From Armadillidium nasatum (Eukaryota; Arthropoda; Malacostraca; Isopoda; Armadillidiidae), in the NCBI GenBank assembly GCA_009176605.1, contig SEYY01002327.1, positions 1 to 20,000 on the forward strand: 20,000 nucleotides of DNA, given 5' to 3'. Below, piece by piece: positions 1-8,828 of the stretch. Within the stretch, counting starts at the first letter, position 1. Each line of letters opens with the position of its first letter. Made by a program: the position numbers and the translations under genes. The notes beneath the pieces were generated by a model. The model did not search any database, had not been told where the DNA came from, and saw only the letters and a list, made by a program, of their open reading frames with translations.

Positions 1-129
1 TCAAACATAAATTCACCCTGTATATAGTCAATGAATATTGGGACATATTTAAGAGACGGTAAATATTGTCACAGACATTACATTGACAAGTATAATATAT
101 ATATACTTATTAATATATTTTTATGTTTT

Positions 130-468
130 TTAACAGCTGGGTTCCTGTATCGCTTCCTGTTTCCTAATTTCATCCCTGCCTTCCTTTCCTTCCGAAAATA
201 AATGTTCAATTGTTTGGTGGTGTTGTTGAATCTCAGCCTTCGTTGTAGTTCCGATCAACCACTTAATACATATTTCCATCACACACCATCCAACACTCTC
301 TAAAATCTCTCCTTTTTTTTTTTCTTTCACACTTAATAGTTCTTTAAATTATTTTTTCCACCTTCCTTCGACTTTTGCTTCATCTTGTCCTACATTCCCA
401 TCCAATGTTTTCACATCATTTAGAAACTCCTTCTTTTCACTCATCTGTTTTAGCTCCTTCCAAAACAA
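130..468 (-). pseudogene. Probable LINE ORF2 linker relic (pre-RT region)
   Basis: On the minus strand a mostly open frame begins LFWKELKQM, reaches VEGRWKK, has an in-frame stop, and resumes FKELLSVKEKK before running to a stop at 130-132. The pattern 'FWKE...K...VK...G...RW..(Y)F..LL.V' resembles the linker between endonuclease and reverse transcriptase in RTE-type and related LINE ORF2 proteins, and the later GTTTKAEIQ fits the short segment just before RT motif 1. No catalytic motif lies inside the fragment, so the assignment rests on linker-like spacing only. It is cut off upstream by the TA array at 541. The alternative is a chance open frame in A/G-rich DNA. Confidence 0.35.
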
Positions 469-540
469 TTTAATTCTTCATTCCAGAAAATTTACAACTT
501 TATTTCTGCTCTATCTTTCGTACGCATATCCCTTTGCAGC

Positions 541-546
541 ATATAT

Positions 547-641
<95 letters not shown>
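541..641. repeat. (TA)n microsatellite with 23-bp higher-order period
   Basis: About 100 bp of alternating A and T. The TA phase flips at TT 546-547, TT 569-570, TT 592-593 and AA 616-617. The breaks are 23, 23 and 24 bp apart, so the array reads as tandem units of T(AT)11 rather than a plain dinucleotide run. Confidence 0.9.
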
Positions 642-661
642 AGGAATATTTTTTTAAAAAA

Positions 662-692
<31 letters not shown>
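642..692. repeat. Oligo-T / oligo-A tract with self-complementarity
   Basis: Directly after the TA array comes a T7-A6-T12 run followed by about 20 A residues. The T12 and A20 blocks are complementary and could fold back as a hairpin. Such a tract could be an old LINE poly-A tail or a slippage product; nothing else marks it. Confidence 0.6.
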
Positions 693-693
<1 letters not shown>

Positions 694-1045
694 CTGAACC
701 TTACTTATTTAAAATGTAAAAGTAAACCATTGCGTTTTAAGTACCTTTGATAAAATTTTTTGTCTTTTCACTGTACTCAACAATCGGAGTGTCAAACGCT
801 CCTCTTTGATTCATAATTTTACAATTCGTAGAGAGCGAAGATCTTGAATGGTTAGGGAAAGAGAGCAGAGAAAACTCTAAGTAAGTCCTGAAACTCAATT
901 TGTAACTATGGTTCTTTTACCATTACCTGAAGAAGTTATAAGAGTCTGCAGGAGAAGTGGTTGAAGGAAAGTATTTAAATTGTTTATGGAAAATCAAAAC
1001 AAACTTACTGGAATCTGTTGCTATGGAAACGGCATCTCGAAAATT
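693..1045. other. Unassigned AT-rich sequence
   Basis: About 350 bp with no open frame, RNA gene or repeat that I can recognise. It ends at a short (CT)n run (1046-1064) that leads into the next TA array. Confidence 0.5.
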
Positions 1046-1188
<143 letters not shown>

Positions 1189-1425
1189 CATACTATTCAA
1201 ATACTCGCTCAACTTGCAAAATATACGTACCCTACCTTGTTACCTTGTTGAAAAAGGTCTCTTACTCTCAATGAAGAGATCCTTGACCTTGAATTGATGA
1301 TTCTTTCTTCTTGAGTAAAGATTACAAAGGAAGACACTATAGTAAAGTCGTCAAAGAGTCTCGGTCAGTAGTTATATTCTGTTGATTTGGGAAGTTTGAG
1401 TATAGATATTTCTTTAAGCATGTTA
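1189..1425 (-). other. 3' untranslated region of the 1189-7143 LINE
   Basis: About 237 bp between the ORF2 stop (minus strand, 1426) and the TA array. It has no open frame and no canonical poly-A tail. The minus-strand reading ends ...GTATGTATATATA and passes directly into (TA)n, so the element's tail is either simple-repeat in nature or has been overrun by the microsatellite. Confidence 0.5.
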
Positions 1426-3861
1426 TTATTTTTGGAAATTGTTTAATGGAATGCCCTGGCCGCCCAGGATAGTTGGAACTGTGAAAGTTGAGACCCCCAG
1501 GACACCCAAATCACTTCGGAGAGCTCTTGGAACACAATAAGCAGGACAGTCAAACAGGTAGTGTATCTCAGTTTCAGGACTGTTCTTGCACGAAGGACAA
1601 ATATCAGTATCTGATATTCTGAGGCGATGGAGATGTGAGTTTAAACCACAATGTCCCGTCTTAAGTCGGAAGATAGCAGTGGCTATTCTGCGATCGCATT
1701 TGGTTTTGAGAGGTGGGGAGTCTAGTGAGTATATCTGACCCAGACTGTGAGTTTGTAGGAATGTATTGAGTTCATCATTCTGTTGGAAGTCTAGCAACTG
1801 TTTGGTTTCTGTGTAATATTCTTCACTTTCAATAGGGAAATCCCCACATTAGAGTGGGAGTGTGCCAGTTTGGCTGCTCTATCTGCAATCTCATTTCCCA
1901 GTATTCCTATATGTGAAGGAGTCCATTGGTAAAGAATAGTCCAGCCCAAGGATGTTGTTAGTTTTGCGAGGGTCTTGTGTATTCTAGATAGTATCCTATG
2001 ATAACGTTTGGGATATCTAGTGGTGATAAGTGAGAGTGCAACACAAGAGTCAGTAAATATGACTATTTTCTGAGGCATGAGGAACTGAACACAGAAAAGT
2101 AAAGCTTTATGGATTGCAAAGAGTTCGGCAAAGATTGAAGAATGAGCACCGGAAAGCTTCCAAGATTGAGCTAGTTGAAGGGTAGGAATGTATAATGCGG
2201 AGGAAGTGGAAGCAGGGATGTGTATTTTTGATCCATCCGTATATATTGACAGATATGTTGCCTATTTAGTGTTTAGCAGTTCAGCAAATAGTTGTTGTCC
2301 TTCTTCAGGTAAATCTTTCTTATTCCAACCATGGGAGAGGGTGCAATTGATGTGAGAGAGGAGATCCATAGAGGGTGGGAGGCGTGAGACAGGAGGTGCT
2401 GAGATAAAAGGTGGGGTAGCTGTGTTTATAGAGGATAAAATGGAGGAAGCTTGTTGCACAAAAGAAGGTTACTTTTTCGAGGAGTGATATGATGTGTTTC
2501 AAGGTAGGTTGAGTAGATCTGATAAAGTGGGTGATCAGGTGGAGCAGACGCTAGTAGGATGAGCTTTTTTGCCATGAGACAGCTTCTCCTATGTTTGAGG
2601 GGAGCAAGTCCAGTTTCAATATAGAGAGCTTGGGTAGGTGTGGAGGGGAAAGCACCCAGAATGATTCTCACGGCTGTAGTGTGGATTATCTCTAGCTTCT
2701 TTAGAGTTGTAGGGGCAGCAGATCCATAAACAATACAGCCATAATCGATTTTGCTCAGAATGTAGGATTGATACAAGTGCAAAAGATTCTCCCGAGAGGA
2801 GCCCCACTTAACACCAGCAAGTCTCTTCAGTAGGGCCAAAGGTTTGAGGCAGTCTTGGACAAGGTAGTTAATGTGTTTTTTCCATGTTAAGGTGGGGGCA
2901 TCAAGTACTAGTCCAAGGTAGGTATAGGAGCTGCGTAAAGGGATCAAGGTGTTATTGATTGAAATGGAAGGTAAAAATGGGATTTTTTTTTAATGTATAA
3001 CATTGCAGAGCGCATTTATCGGCATTGACAGAAAGACCCCATTCTGAGAGATAGGAGAGTATTTCAGTAGCAGCACTTTGCAGAGAGGTTTGACATGCAG
3101 TCAAAGTTGGGGCGACAGCACAGCAGGCTATGTCATCAGCATACATAAGGACATCAACTGATGGGGGTGAGGGCATGTCATTAAGAAGGACGGAGAAAAG
3201 CAAAGGGCTCAGAACGGAGCCTTGGGGCAACTCCTCTATCAATGTTTCGGGGAGAAGATTTTGTGTTGCCCACTAGGACCTGGAAAGAGCGGGATGTTAA
3301 GAAGTCACGCAGCCATGATAGAGGGGCCCCTGTGATACCAGTTTTAAGTATCTTGTATAGAATACCTAAGTGGGATGCACTGTCAAAAGCGGCTTTCAGA
3401 TAAAGAAATAGGATCATAGCATAATGTTTATATTGGAAAGCACCCGAGATTAGGTGTGTCATGTGGAGAAGGCAATCTATAGTACTTCTCTGTTTTCTGA
3501 AACCATATTGATTGGGATGTAGACGGGAGTTTGTCTCCAGGAACCAGTAAAGCCTATTACATACCATGGATTCGTAGATTTTTCCTAGGCATGATAATAG
3601 ATGAATCCCTCTATATGAGGAGGGATCACTAGGATCTTTATTTCCCTTCAAGAAAGGAAGTATCATAGAGGTTTTCCATGAAGTGGGAAAAAGGCCAGTC
3701 CTCCAGCTTTCATTATAAATGGATAGTAAAGTAGTTTTAGTAGAAGAGTTCAGGTGCAGAATCATCTTATTGGAAAGGAAATCTGGGCCTTCTGCTTTGT
3801 CAGGGGAGAGCTTTTTCATTACTTCTTCTAGTTCACAAAATGTGAAAGGTTGAGAGAGCAT
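1426..3861 (-). pseudogene. LINE ORF2, reverse transcriptase - RNase H - Cys/His half (broken)
   Basis: This is the second half of ORF2, which copies the element's RNA at the cut target. RT core pieces in order: LSPDKAEGPD (start near 3810), SSYRGIHLLSCLGKIYE, NQYGFRKQRSTIDC, motif A region FLYLKAAFDS, motif B PQGSVLSPLLF and catalytic MYADD in motif C, then a thumb-like region (2947-2426). RNase H follows at 2250-1800 with YTDGSK, FAELFAI, FTDS and PSHIGILGNEIADRAAK, so all four expected acidic residues are visible. The C-terminus has CPSC...ETEIHYLFDCP, the usual Cys/His motif of this group. Damage: the motif A catalytic Asp is Tyr (codon 3400-3402), and frameshifts near 3855, 3245, 2950, 2425 and 1800 break the frame. 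It is certainly an RT relic; the clade assignment is less certain. Confidence 0.92.
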
Positions 3862-5474
3862 TCCAGAATGTTCAGTTTGGGCACTATTAATGGCATCAAA
3901 GTGTCATTCCTATGTCTGAGAGGGTCAGGGATAGTGAAGACCCAGTGGTAGTGAGAAGCTAGGAGTTCAGATTTGCTGAGATCGTCCAGCAGCAGTTGTT
4001 CATTGGTAGTGAGGGGGAAAGTTTGAGGTACAAATTTACCCGACATTTTGTGCACAAGATTCCAGGTCCTTTTTGCAGGAGTAGAGAAAGAGAGTTGTTG
4101 TCTAAGTTTCCTCCAAGCTTCATATTTAATTTTTTTAATGGTTCTTTTGCAGATAGCAGATAGTCTGCGGTGAGTGATCCCATTTTCGACAGATGGGAAT
4201 TTTCTCCATCTGTTGTAAGCTTTATTTCTATCTCGTATAACTGACCTGCAGGTGTCATTCCACCAAATGGACTGTACTCTGAAACCAAAAACACCCTTGG
4301 TCAGACTGAAATGAGCTTTACCTACAGTGATCATAGTCTCCGTTAGATGGTTTATTTGCTCATCCAGTGATGTGGAGGGATTATAGGTAGTAGTAATTTG
4401 AGCAGCAAATTTATTCCAAGTGTCCCCATCATCTGTGAATTTCCACTTGATCCTGCAGGCCTGAGGGCGAGAAGGAATCGTATCTTCAAGATGAAGGACA
4501 ACAGGTAAGTGATCACTTGCCATGTATGTTCCTAAACTTATACGGCAGGAACCGAAAGGTTCTTCCCCAAATATAAGATCCAGAGTCGAAGTGGCACCAT
4601 TATAGCTCTGTACATGCGTGGCCAAACCTGGAGGGGTTATGAGGCTGTGTGTTGAGGACTGTGTTAGAAAAGAGAAGATGGTTTTGCCAGTTGTATTGTA
4701 TGTGGAGGGATTATAGGTAGTAGTAATTTGAGCAGCAAATTTATTTCAAGTGTCCCCATCATCTGTGAATTTCCACTTGATCCTGCAGGCCTGAGGGCGA
4801 GAAGGAATCGTATCTTCAAGATGAAGGACAACAGGTAAGTGATCACTTGCCATGTATGGTCCTAAACTTATACGGCAGGAACCGAAAGGTTCTTCCCCAA
4901 ATATAAGATCCAGAGTAGAAGTGGCACCATTATAGCTCTGTACATGCGTGGCCAAACCTAAAGGGGTTATGAGGCTGTGTGTTGAGGACTGTGCTAGAAA
5001 AGAGAAGATGGTTTTGCCAGTTGTATTGATTAGGTACGTAACCATTTTAATGATGTCCATTAAAATCTCCCAAGATTAGGGAGGGAGAAGATAACTGACT
5101 AACGTAATGTGTAAGTTCACCAGTTTTTAGGCTTCGGCTTGGATTATATGCCAAAAGTATGGATGCCCATGCATTTTTAAAAGAGGATTTTTATAGCAAG
5201 GACTTCCAACACACCACTGGCAAATTTCTTTTAAAACAATTTTAGAGTGAGGTATGGTAGTACGAATAAGAAAAGCCAGCCCACCACCACCTCTGTTAGG
5301 CCGATCCTCGCGGAGTATGGTGTATCCTGGTACAACTGGTGTATACTTTTGCTGTAGCCAAGTTTCACATATACCTATTATCAGTGGTTGAGTGTTGGCA
5401 ATATAGTTTCTGAGGTCTGGCAGTTTCCCAAAAAGGGATCTTGCATTCCATAGGATTATGGATGGTGAAGCCAT
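3862..5474 (-). pseudogene. LINE ORF2, endonuclease and linker half (broken, with internal duplication)
   Basis: Start chosen at Met 5474 (MASPSIILWNARSLFGKL), the usual opening of an AP-like (EEP) endonuclease: 'I..WNARSL'. Further motifs are GICETWL, PNRGGGGLAFLI, ILGDFNGHH at 5050-5070, STLDLIF, and the catalytic SDHLPVVL. The linker carries WWNDTCRSVIRDRNKAYNRW and TWNLVHKMSGK, typical of Jockey/I-type ORF2. A frameshift lies in 5130-5200, a stop plus frameshift just after GDFNGHH, and a TGA replaces a Trp codon near 4746. A 330-bp in-frame tandem duplication gives two copies of STLDLIF...SDHLPV. The open frame extends upstream to 5684 without a stop, so the start is not certain; Met 5474 is chosen on homology. 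Confidence 0.88.
4371..5030 (-). repeat. 330-bp tandem duplication inside LINE endonuclease
   Basis: Units 4371-4700 and 4701-5030 differ at only six positions within 328 aligned bases (4416/4746, 4529/4859, 4587/4917, 4630/4960, 4631/4961, 4664/4994), by my count. The period is exactly 110 codons, so the reading frame is kept across the junction (...YNPSTYNTTGK...). Each unit codes for NTTGK through SDHLPV to TTTYNPST, the C-terminal endonuclease and start of the linker. The 4746 difference makes TGG into TGA in the unit that is 5' in the ORF. Confidence 0.97.
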
Positions 5475-5767
5475 TATGAGGGGAGGAAGTGTTGAAGAAG
5501 TCCCAGAAGATCTGGTATGATGGAAAAATGCTGCAGAAAAGGATTGTTCAGTACTATATGCGTTGAGAAATTTGAACAGTGTCGGAGTAAAAATAGCAAA
5601 AAGTTCTTGAGATGTCCAATCTTTAGATTTGGTAGGAATGGGAGGTCTAGGGGGGGCATTAGAAAAAGAGGCCCCTTGAGGCACAGTGGGTGGGATACTG
5701 GTTCCTAGAGAGGATAGTGGAATGACATTTGCCTGGGGGGTATCCTCCTGAGTATTTCTAATTTCAC
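5475..5767 (-). other. ORF1-ORF2 junction of the LINE
   Basis: Between the first ORF1-frame stop (5768-5770) and the chosen ORF2 Met. The frame upstream of ORF2 is open from 5684 and reads PPRPPIPTKSKDW...LFKFL, which looks like the hydrophobic tail of a LINE Gag protein. This suggests ORF1 originally ended close to, or overlapped, the ORF2 start, and that a frameshift has moved its tail into the ORF2 frame. This is an inference; no slippery site or conserved reinitiation signal was identified. Confidence 0.5.
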
Positions 5768-6965
5768 CTACCTGAAAGTCTGTTGGCCAATCATCTTGTA
5801 TTGAGGAGTTAGAGGCTCTTCTCCTTTTGGAGGTATCGGGGAGGACGTAGAGGGTGGAGGTTTAACTACAAGTGCCTGGGAGTATGTAGAAACGGGGCTA
5901 TGTGGCCTGTCTTGTTCATCACTCAGTAAGGCAAAGGAGTTCTGTGTTGAAATTGAAGGTATAGATGTATTTTGATATCGTGGGCGAACTGGGGCAGATG
6001 TTTGGGGTTTCGCTGGTACAGGCAATGTAGGTTGAGCATGGAGTGGAGTAGTGCGAGAAGGGTTTAATTTCCGGAGGGCCTCTGTGAGGGCAGATGGGGA
6101 TCTTGAGGGGTGTCCTTGATGTGAAGCCTGAATTCCTAATGCCTGTTTGAAGACCAGACATTGTTTAGAAGTTATTTTATGTGGGCCATTTCAAAAATAG
6201 CAAGATGGGGAGTTAGTGCAACCCTTTGCCGAATGGAATCCACTGCAGTTTGAACATCGGATTTTAGATCGACATGTAAGTTGACCATGACCAAATCTCC
6301 AACATGTAAAACATCTCAATACGGAGTGTGTAAAGGGAAGAACGGGGTAAGAGTGTTGGTTTATACAAACCCTGGATGGGAGTGGACCTTTAAATTTGAT
6401 ACGGACAGTCATAGTATTAATGTACTCGCCTCCCTCAGATTTCGCCTTCAATCTGGTGACTGCCAAGATTTTGGAAGGGGTGTGGTCTATAAGTCCCAAG
6501 TTATCAAGGATCTCTTTTTCCGTGAGGTCTGGACTGACTGGGTGAATTTTCCCATAGTTAATGATATGCAAGTCCTGGCCTCCTGACCTAGGTACAAAAC
6601 ATCGTACTTTGTGTCCTCCCAATGTAGTGATATCAGTGAGGGACAAAGAAAGATCATCCAATGACGGAATTTCAAAACGAATCGCCTGGCCACTACCAAG
6701 AACTTTAACAGAGCTATCGATAACTTTTTTTGTGAAAGACAGACTCGGAAAGAAACCGGGAATTTAACACGGGGTTTGTGAAAAAATGCTTACCTTCAGT
6801 AGATTGAATAATAACCACGTGAGTGGATGATTGAGAGGGAGTATTCATATGTACCTGCGGGACTACTACATTGGGGTCTTGAGGAGAAACGGACCTAGTG
6901 CATGGAATATTGCCATCCTGGTGGTGAGATTCCATGTTAATATCTTCCTGCTCAGCCGTGTCCAT
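5768..6965 (-). pseudogene. LINE ORF1, Gag-like zinc-knuckle RNA-binding protein (broken)
   Basis: Nucleic-acid-binding ORF1 of the LINE; such proteins coat the element RNA. Start set at Met 6965 (MDTAEQEDINMES). An N-terminal acidic/polar region is followed by a conserved central part (GLIDHTPSKILAVTRLKAKS, RIKFKGPLPSRVCI) and tandem zinc knuckles CFTCWRFGHGQLTC and CSNCSGFHSAKGC. A third knuckle CYF*NGPHKITSKQC has a TGA at 6191-6193 exactly where its second Cys is expected. Past that stop the frame continues through a Pro/Ser/Thr-rich segment to a TAG at 5768. The frame also slips at an A7 run (minus strand, near 6725), between FHKKS and SSVKVLGSG. These breaks make it a pseudogene. Confidence 0.87.
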
Positions 6966-7143
6966 GCCCCGAGGGACAAGAAGAGGCAGATAGAGCAATC
7001 GAAGTTAAAAAAGAAACGGTGGAACGGGTATATAATTGGTGAAAGTATAAAATAGAAAACCAAGTCAACAATACGTCTCGACAACGTCGAAGTCAACACA
7101 TCATGTCCAAAATATACGTAATCCAAATTACACAATGAATAGA
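6966..7143 (-). other. 5' region of the LINE (probable 5' UTR)
   Basis: About 180 bp upstream of the ORF1 Met with no convincing open frame. Full-length elements of this group carry an internal promoter here, but I see no clear initiator or downstream element. The outer boundary is set by the unrelated RT fragment that starts at 7144. Confidence 0.4.
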
Positions 7144-7320
7144 CTAAACGAGAACAGGGGCTAACTCGGAAGCACACTCCCTCAGAACACGAGGATGAAT
7201 GCCATCCGGGCCACTGGCCTTCCTAACGTTCATAGATACGCCCGATCATGAGTAACCACAGGTAGAGACATGAAACACCTGAGAAGAGAAGGTGTAGGAG
7301 GAGAGCTGCCAGAATTGAGT
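7144..7320 (-). pseudogene. Fragment of a second LINE reverse transcriptase (N-terminal RT motif)
   Basis: The minus strand encodes SLPVVTHDRAYL and, after a one-base frame change near 7233, MNVRKASGPDGIHPRVLREC continuing ASELAPVLV before a stop at 7144-7146. 'KASGPDGIHPRVL.EC..ELAPVL' is the classic first RT block of CR1/L2-like and related LINEs, and the preceding 'P.VT...' segment also fits. The paralogous block in the large LINE reads KAEGPDFLSN, so this fragment belongs to another family. The rest of this RT is not seen on either side, so it is either truncated or interrupted by the large LINE. Confidence 0.75.
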
Positions 7321-7339
7321 TGGGTGGATTTTGATAAAA

Positions 7340-8019
<680 letters not shown>

Positions 8020-8420
8020 AATACGCCATTAAAATCGTACCATTACTGTTATAAGATGCTCTGGTAAGTCATCTTGGTTAATTAGTTTTTCTTTATTTGG
8101 TGTTTTTAGGGTACAAAATCGTTTCCTGCGCCTCAATTAACCGAAAAAAATATATTTTCAGATTATTTCGTCCATGTATTCTACATTCTTTGTCATATTC
8201 TGAAGGTGGAACAGTGTTATCTCTCTTAATAAAAACATAAAAATAGAGACAGAGGCTGTCCCATTCAAAACAAATAATACTAATACATGCAAACAAGGTC
8301 TATTATATCCCTAGTTATCAAGTCTTTCATGCAAAGTAAGATAAAAATAAAAGTAAGCTTAACTACTTACACATGCAACAGGCAATAAACCAACACCCAT
8401 TACAATAAAACTGCCAGTTA
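8020..8420. other. Unassigned sequence
   Basis: About 400 bp of AT-rich DNA with no convincing coding potential. The last part, from about 8350, may still belong to the 3' end of the CR1/L2-like LINE on the minus strand, because CTGCCAGTTAGGCTTAGTCA (8411) echoes CTGCCAATTTGGCTTAGTCA beyond the MITE at 8807. Confidence 0.4.
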
Positions 8421-8512
8421 GGCTTAGTCACAAACTGATCTAAAATTCATAGTCTTAGCCACAAGCTGGTCTAAAATTCATAGGCTTAGTCACAAGCTGG
8501 GCTAAAAATTTA
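8421..8512. repeat. Three-copy 31-bp tandem repeat in LINE 3' region
   Basis: Units at 8421-8451, 8452-8482 and 8483-8512 share the pattern GGCTTAGTCACAAGCTGG followed by TCTAAAATTCATA with a few substitutions. A partial unit (TTGGCTTAGTCAAG) lies just beyond the MITE at about 8815-8828, so the array was probably continuous with the LINE 3' end before the MITE inserted. Short 3'-UTR tandem repeats are common in CR1/L2-type elements. Confidence 0.85.
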
Positions 8513-8520
8513 TATATACC

Positions 8521-8798
8521 GGTAAAGGTTAAGAAGCTTTGAGTTTCGATATTTGGTAAATATCGATATATTGAAACATCGATATGCCAATTCAAATATT
8601 ATTTAATTATTTTTATAATTATTATTTAGTTTCTAGCATACTTAGTTCGACTTATCATACTCGGAACTACCGAAGTTGCCATAAAATACAGGCCTAACCT
8701 ATACAAGAACGGTTGCAATGAGATACTGATTAAAATAAAAATTTCAAAAATATTGATATAAAAAATATCGAAGCTCAGAAAGCTTCTTAACCTAAGCC
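8521..8798 (-). mobile_element. MITE copy A, 278 bp, 9-bp target-site duplication
   Basis: A non-coding element with terminal inverted repeats: the left end starts GGTAAAGGTTAAGAAGCTTT and the right end, on the other strand, starts GGCTTAGGTTAAGAAGCTTT. It is flanked by perfect 9-bp direct repeats ATATATACC (8512-8520 and 8799-8807). Its interior, read on the minus strand, matches copy B on the plus strand (ATAGGTTAGGCCTGTATTTT, GGCAACTTCGGTAGTTC, ATGATAAGTCGAAC). A 9-bp duplication points to a Mutator-like or similar superfamily; no transposase is encoded. The strand is given relative to copy B as plus. Confidence 0.9.
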
Positions 8799-8828
8799 AT
8801 ATATACCTGCCAATTTGGCTTAGTCAAG

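Larger units (their letters stand above)
1189..7143 (-). mobile_element. Near full-length degenerate Jockey/I-superfamily non-LTR retrotransposon
   Basis: About 5.95 kb on the minus strand with the order 5' region, Gag-like ORF1 with CCHC zinc knuckles, ORF2 with AP-like endonuclease, RT, RNase H and C-terminal CCHC-like motif, then a 3' region ending at a TA array. This order, and in particular RNase H plus the terminal CPSC...H...C motif, is that of the Jockey/R1/I group. Frameshifts near 6725, 5130-5200, 5060, 3855, 3245, 2950, 2425 and 1800, stops in ORF1 and ORF2, and loss of an RT catalytic Asp make it inactive. The 5' boundary is approximate: it is set where a different LINE's RT fragment begins (7144). 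No target-site duplication was identified. Confidence 0.85.

Noticed and set aside
6281-6586. Plus-strand open frame of 101 codons
   Set aside because: Antisense shadow of the LINE ORF1, which has clear zinc knuckles on the minus strand.
8421-8512. CRISPR-like array of regular repeats
   Set aside because: The units are directly adjacent with no spacers, and the window is eukaryotic; it is a tandem repeat in a LINE tail.
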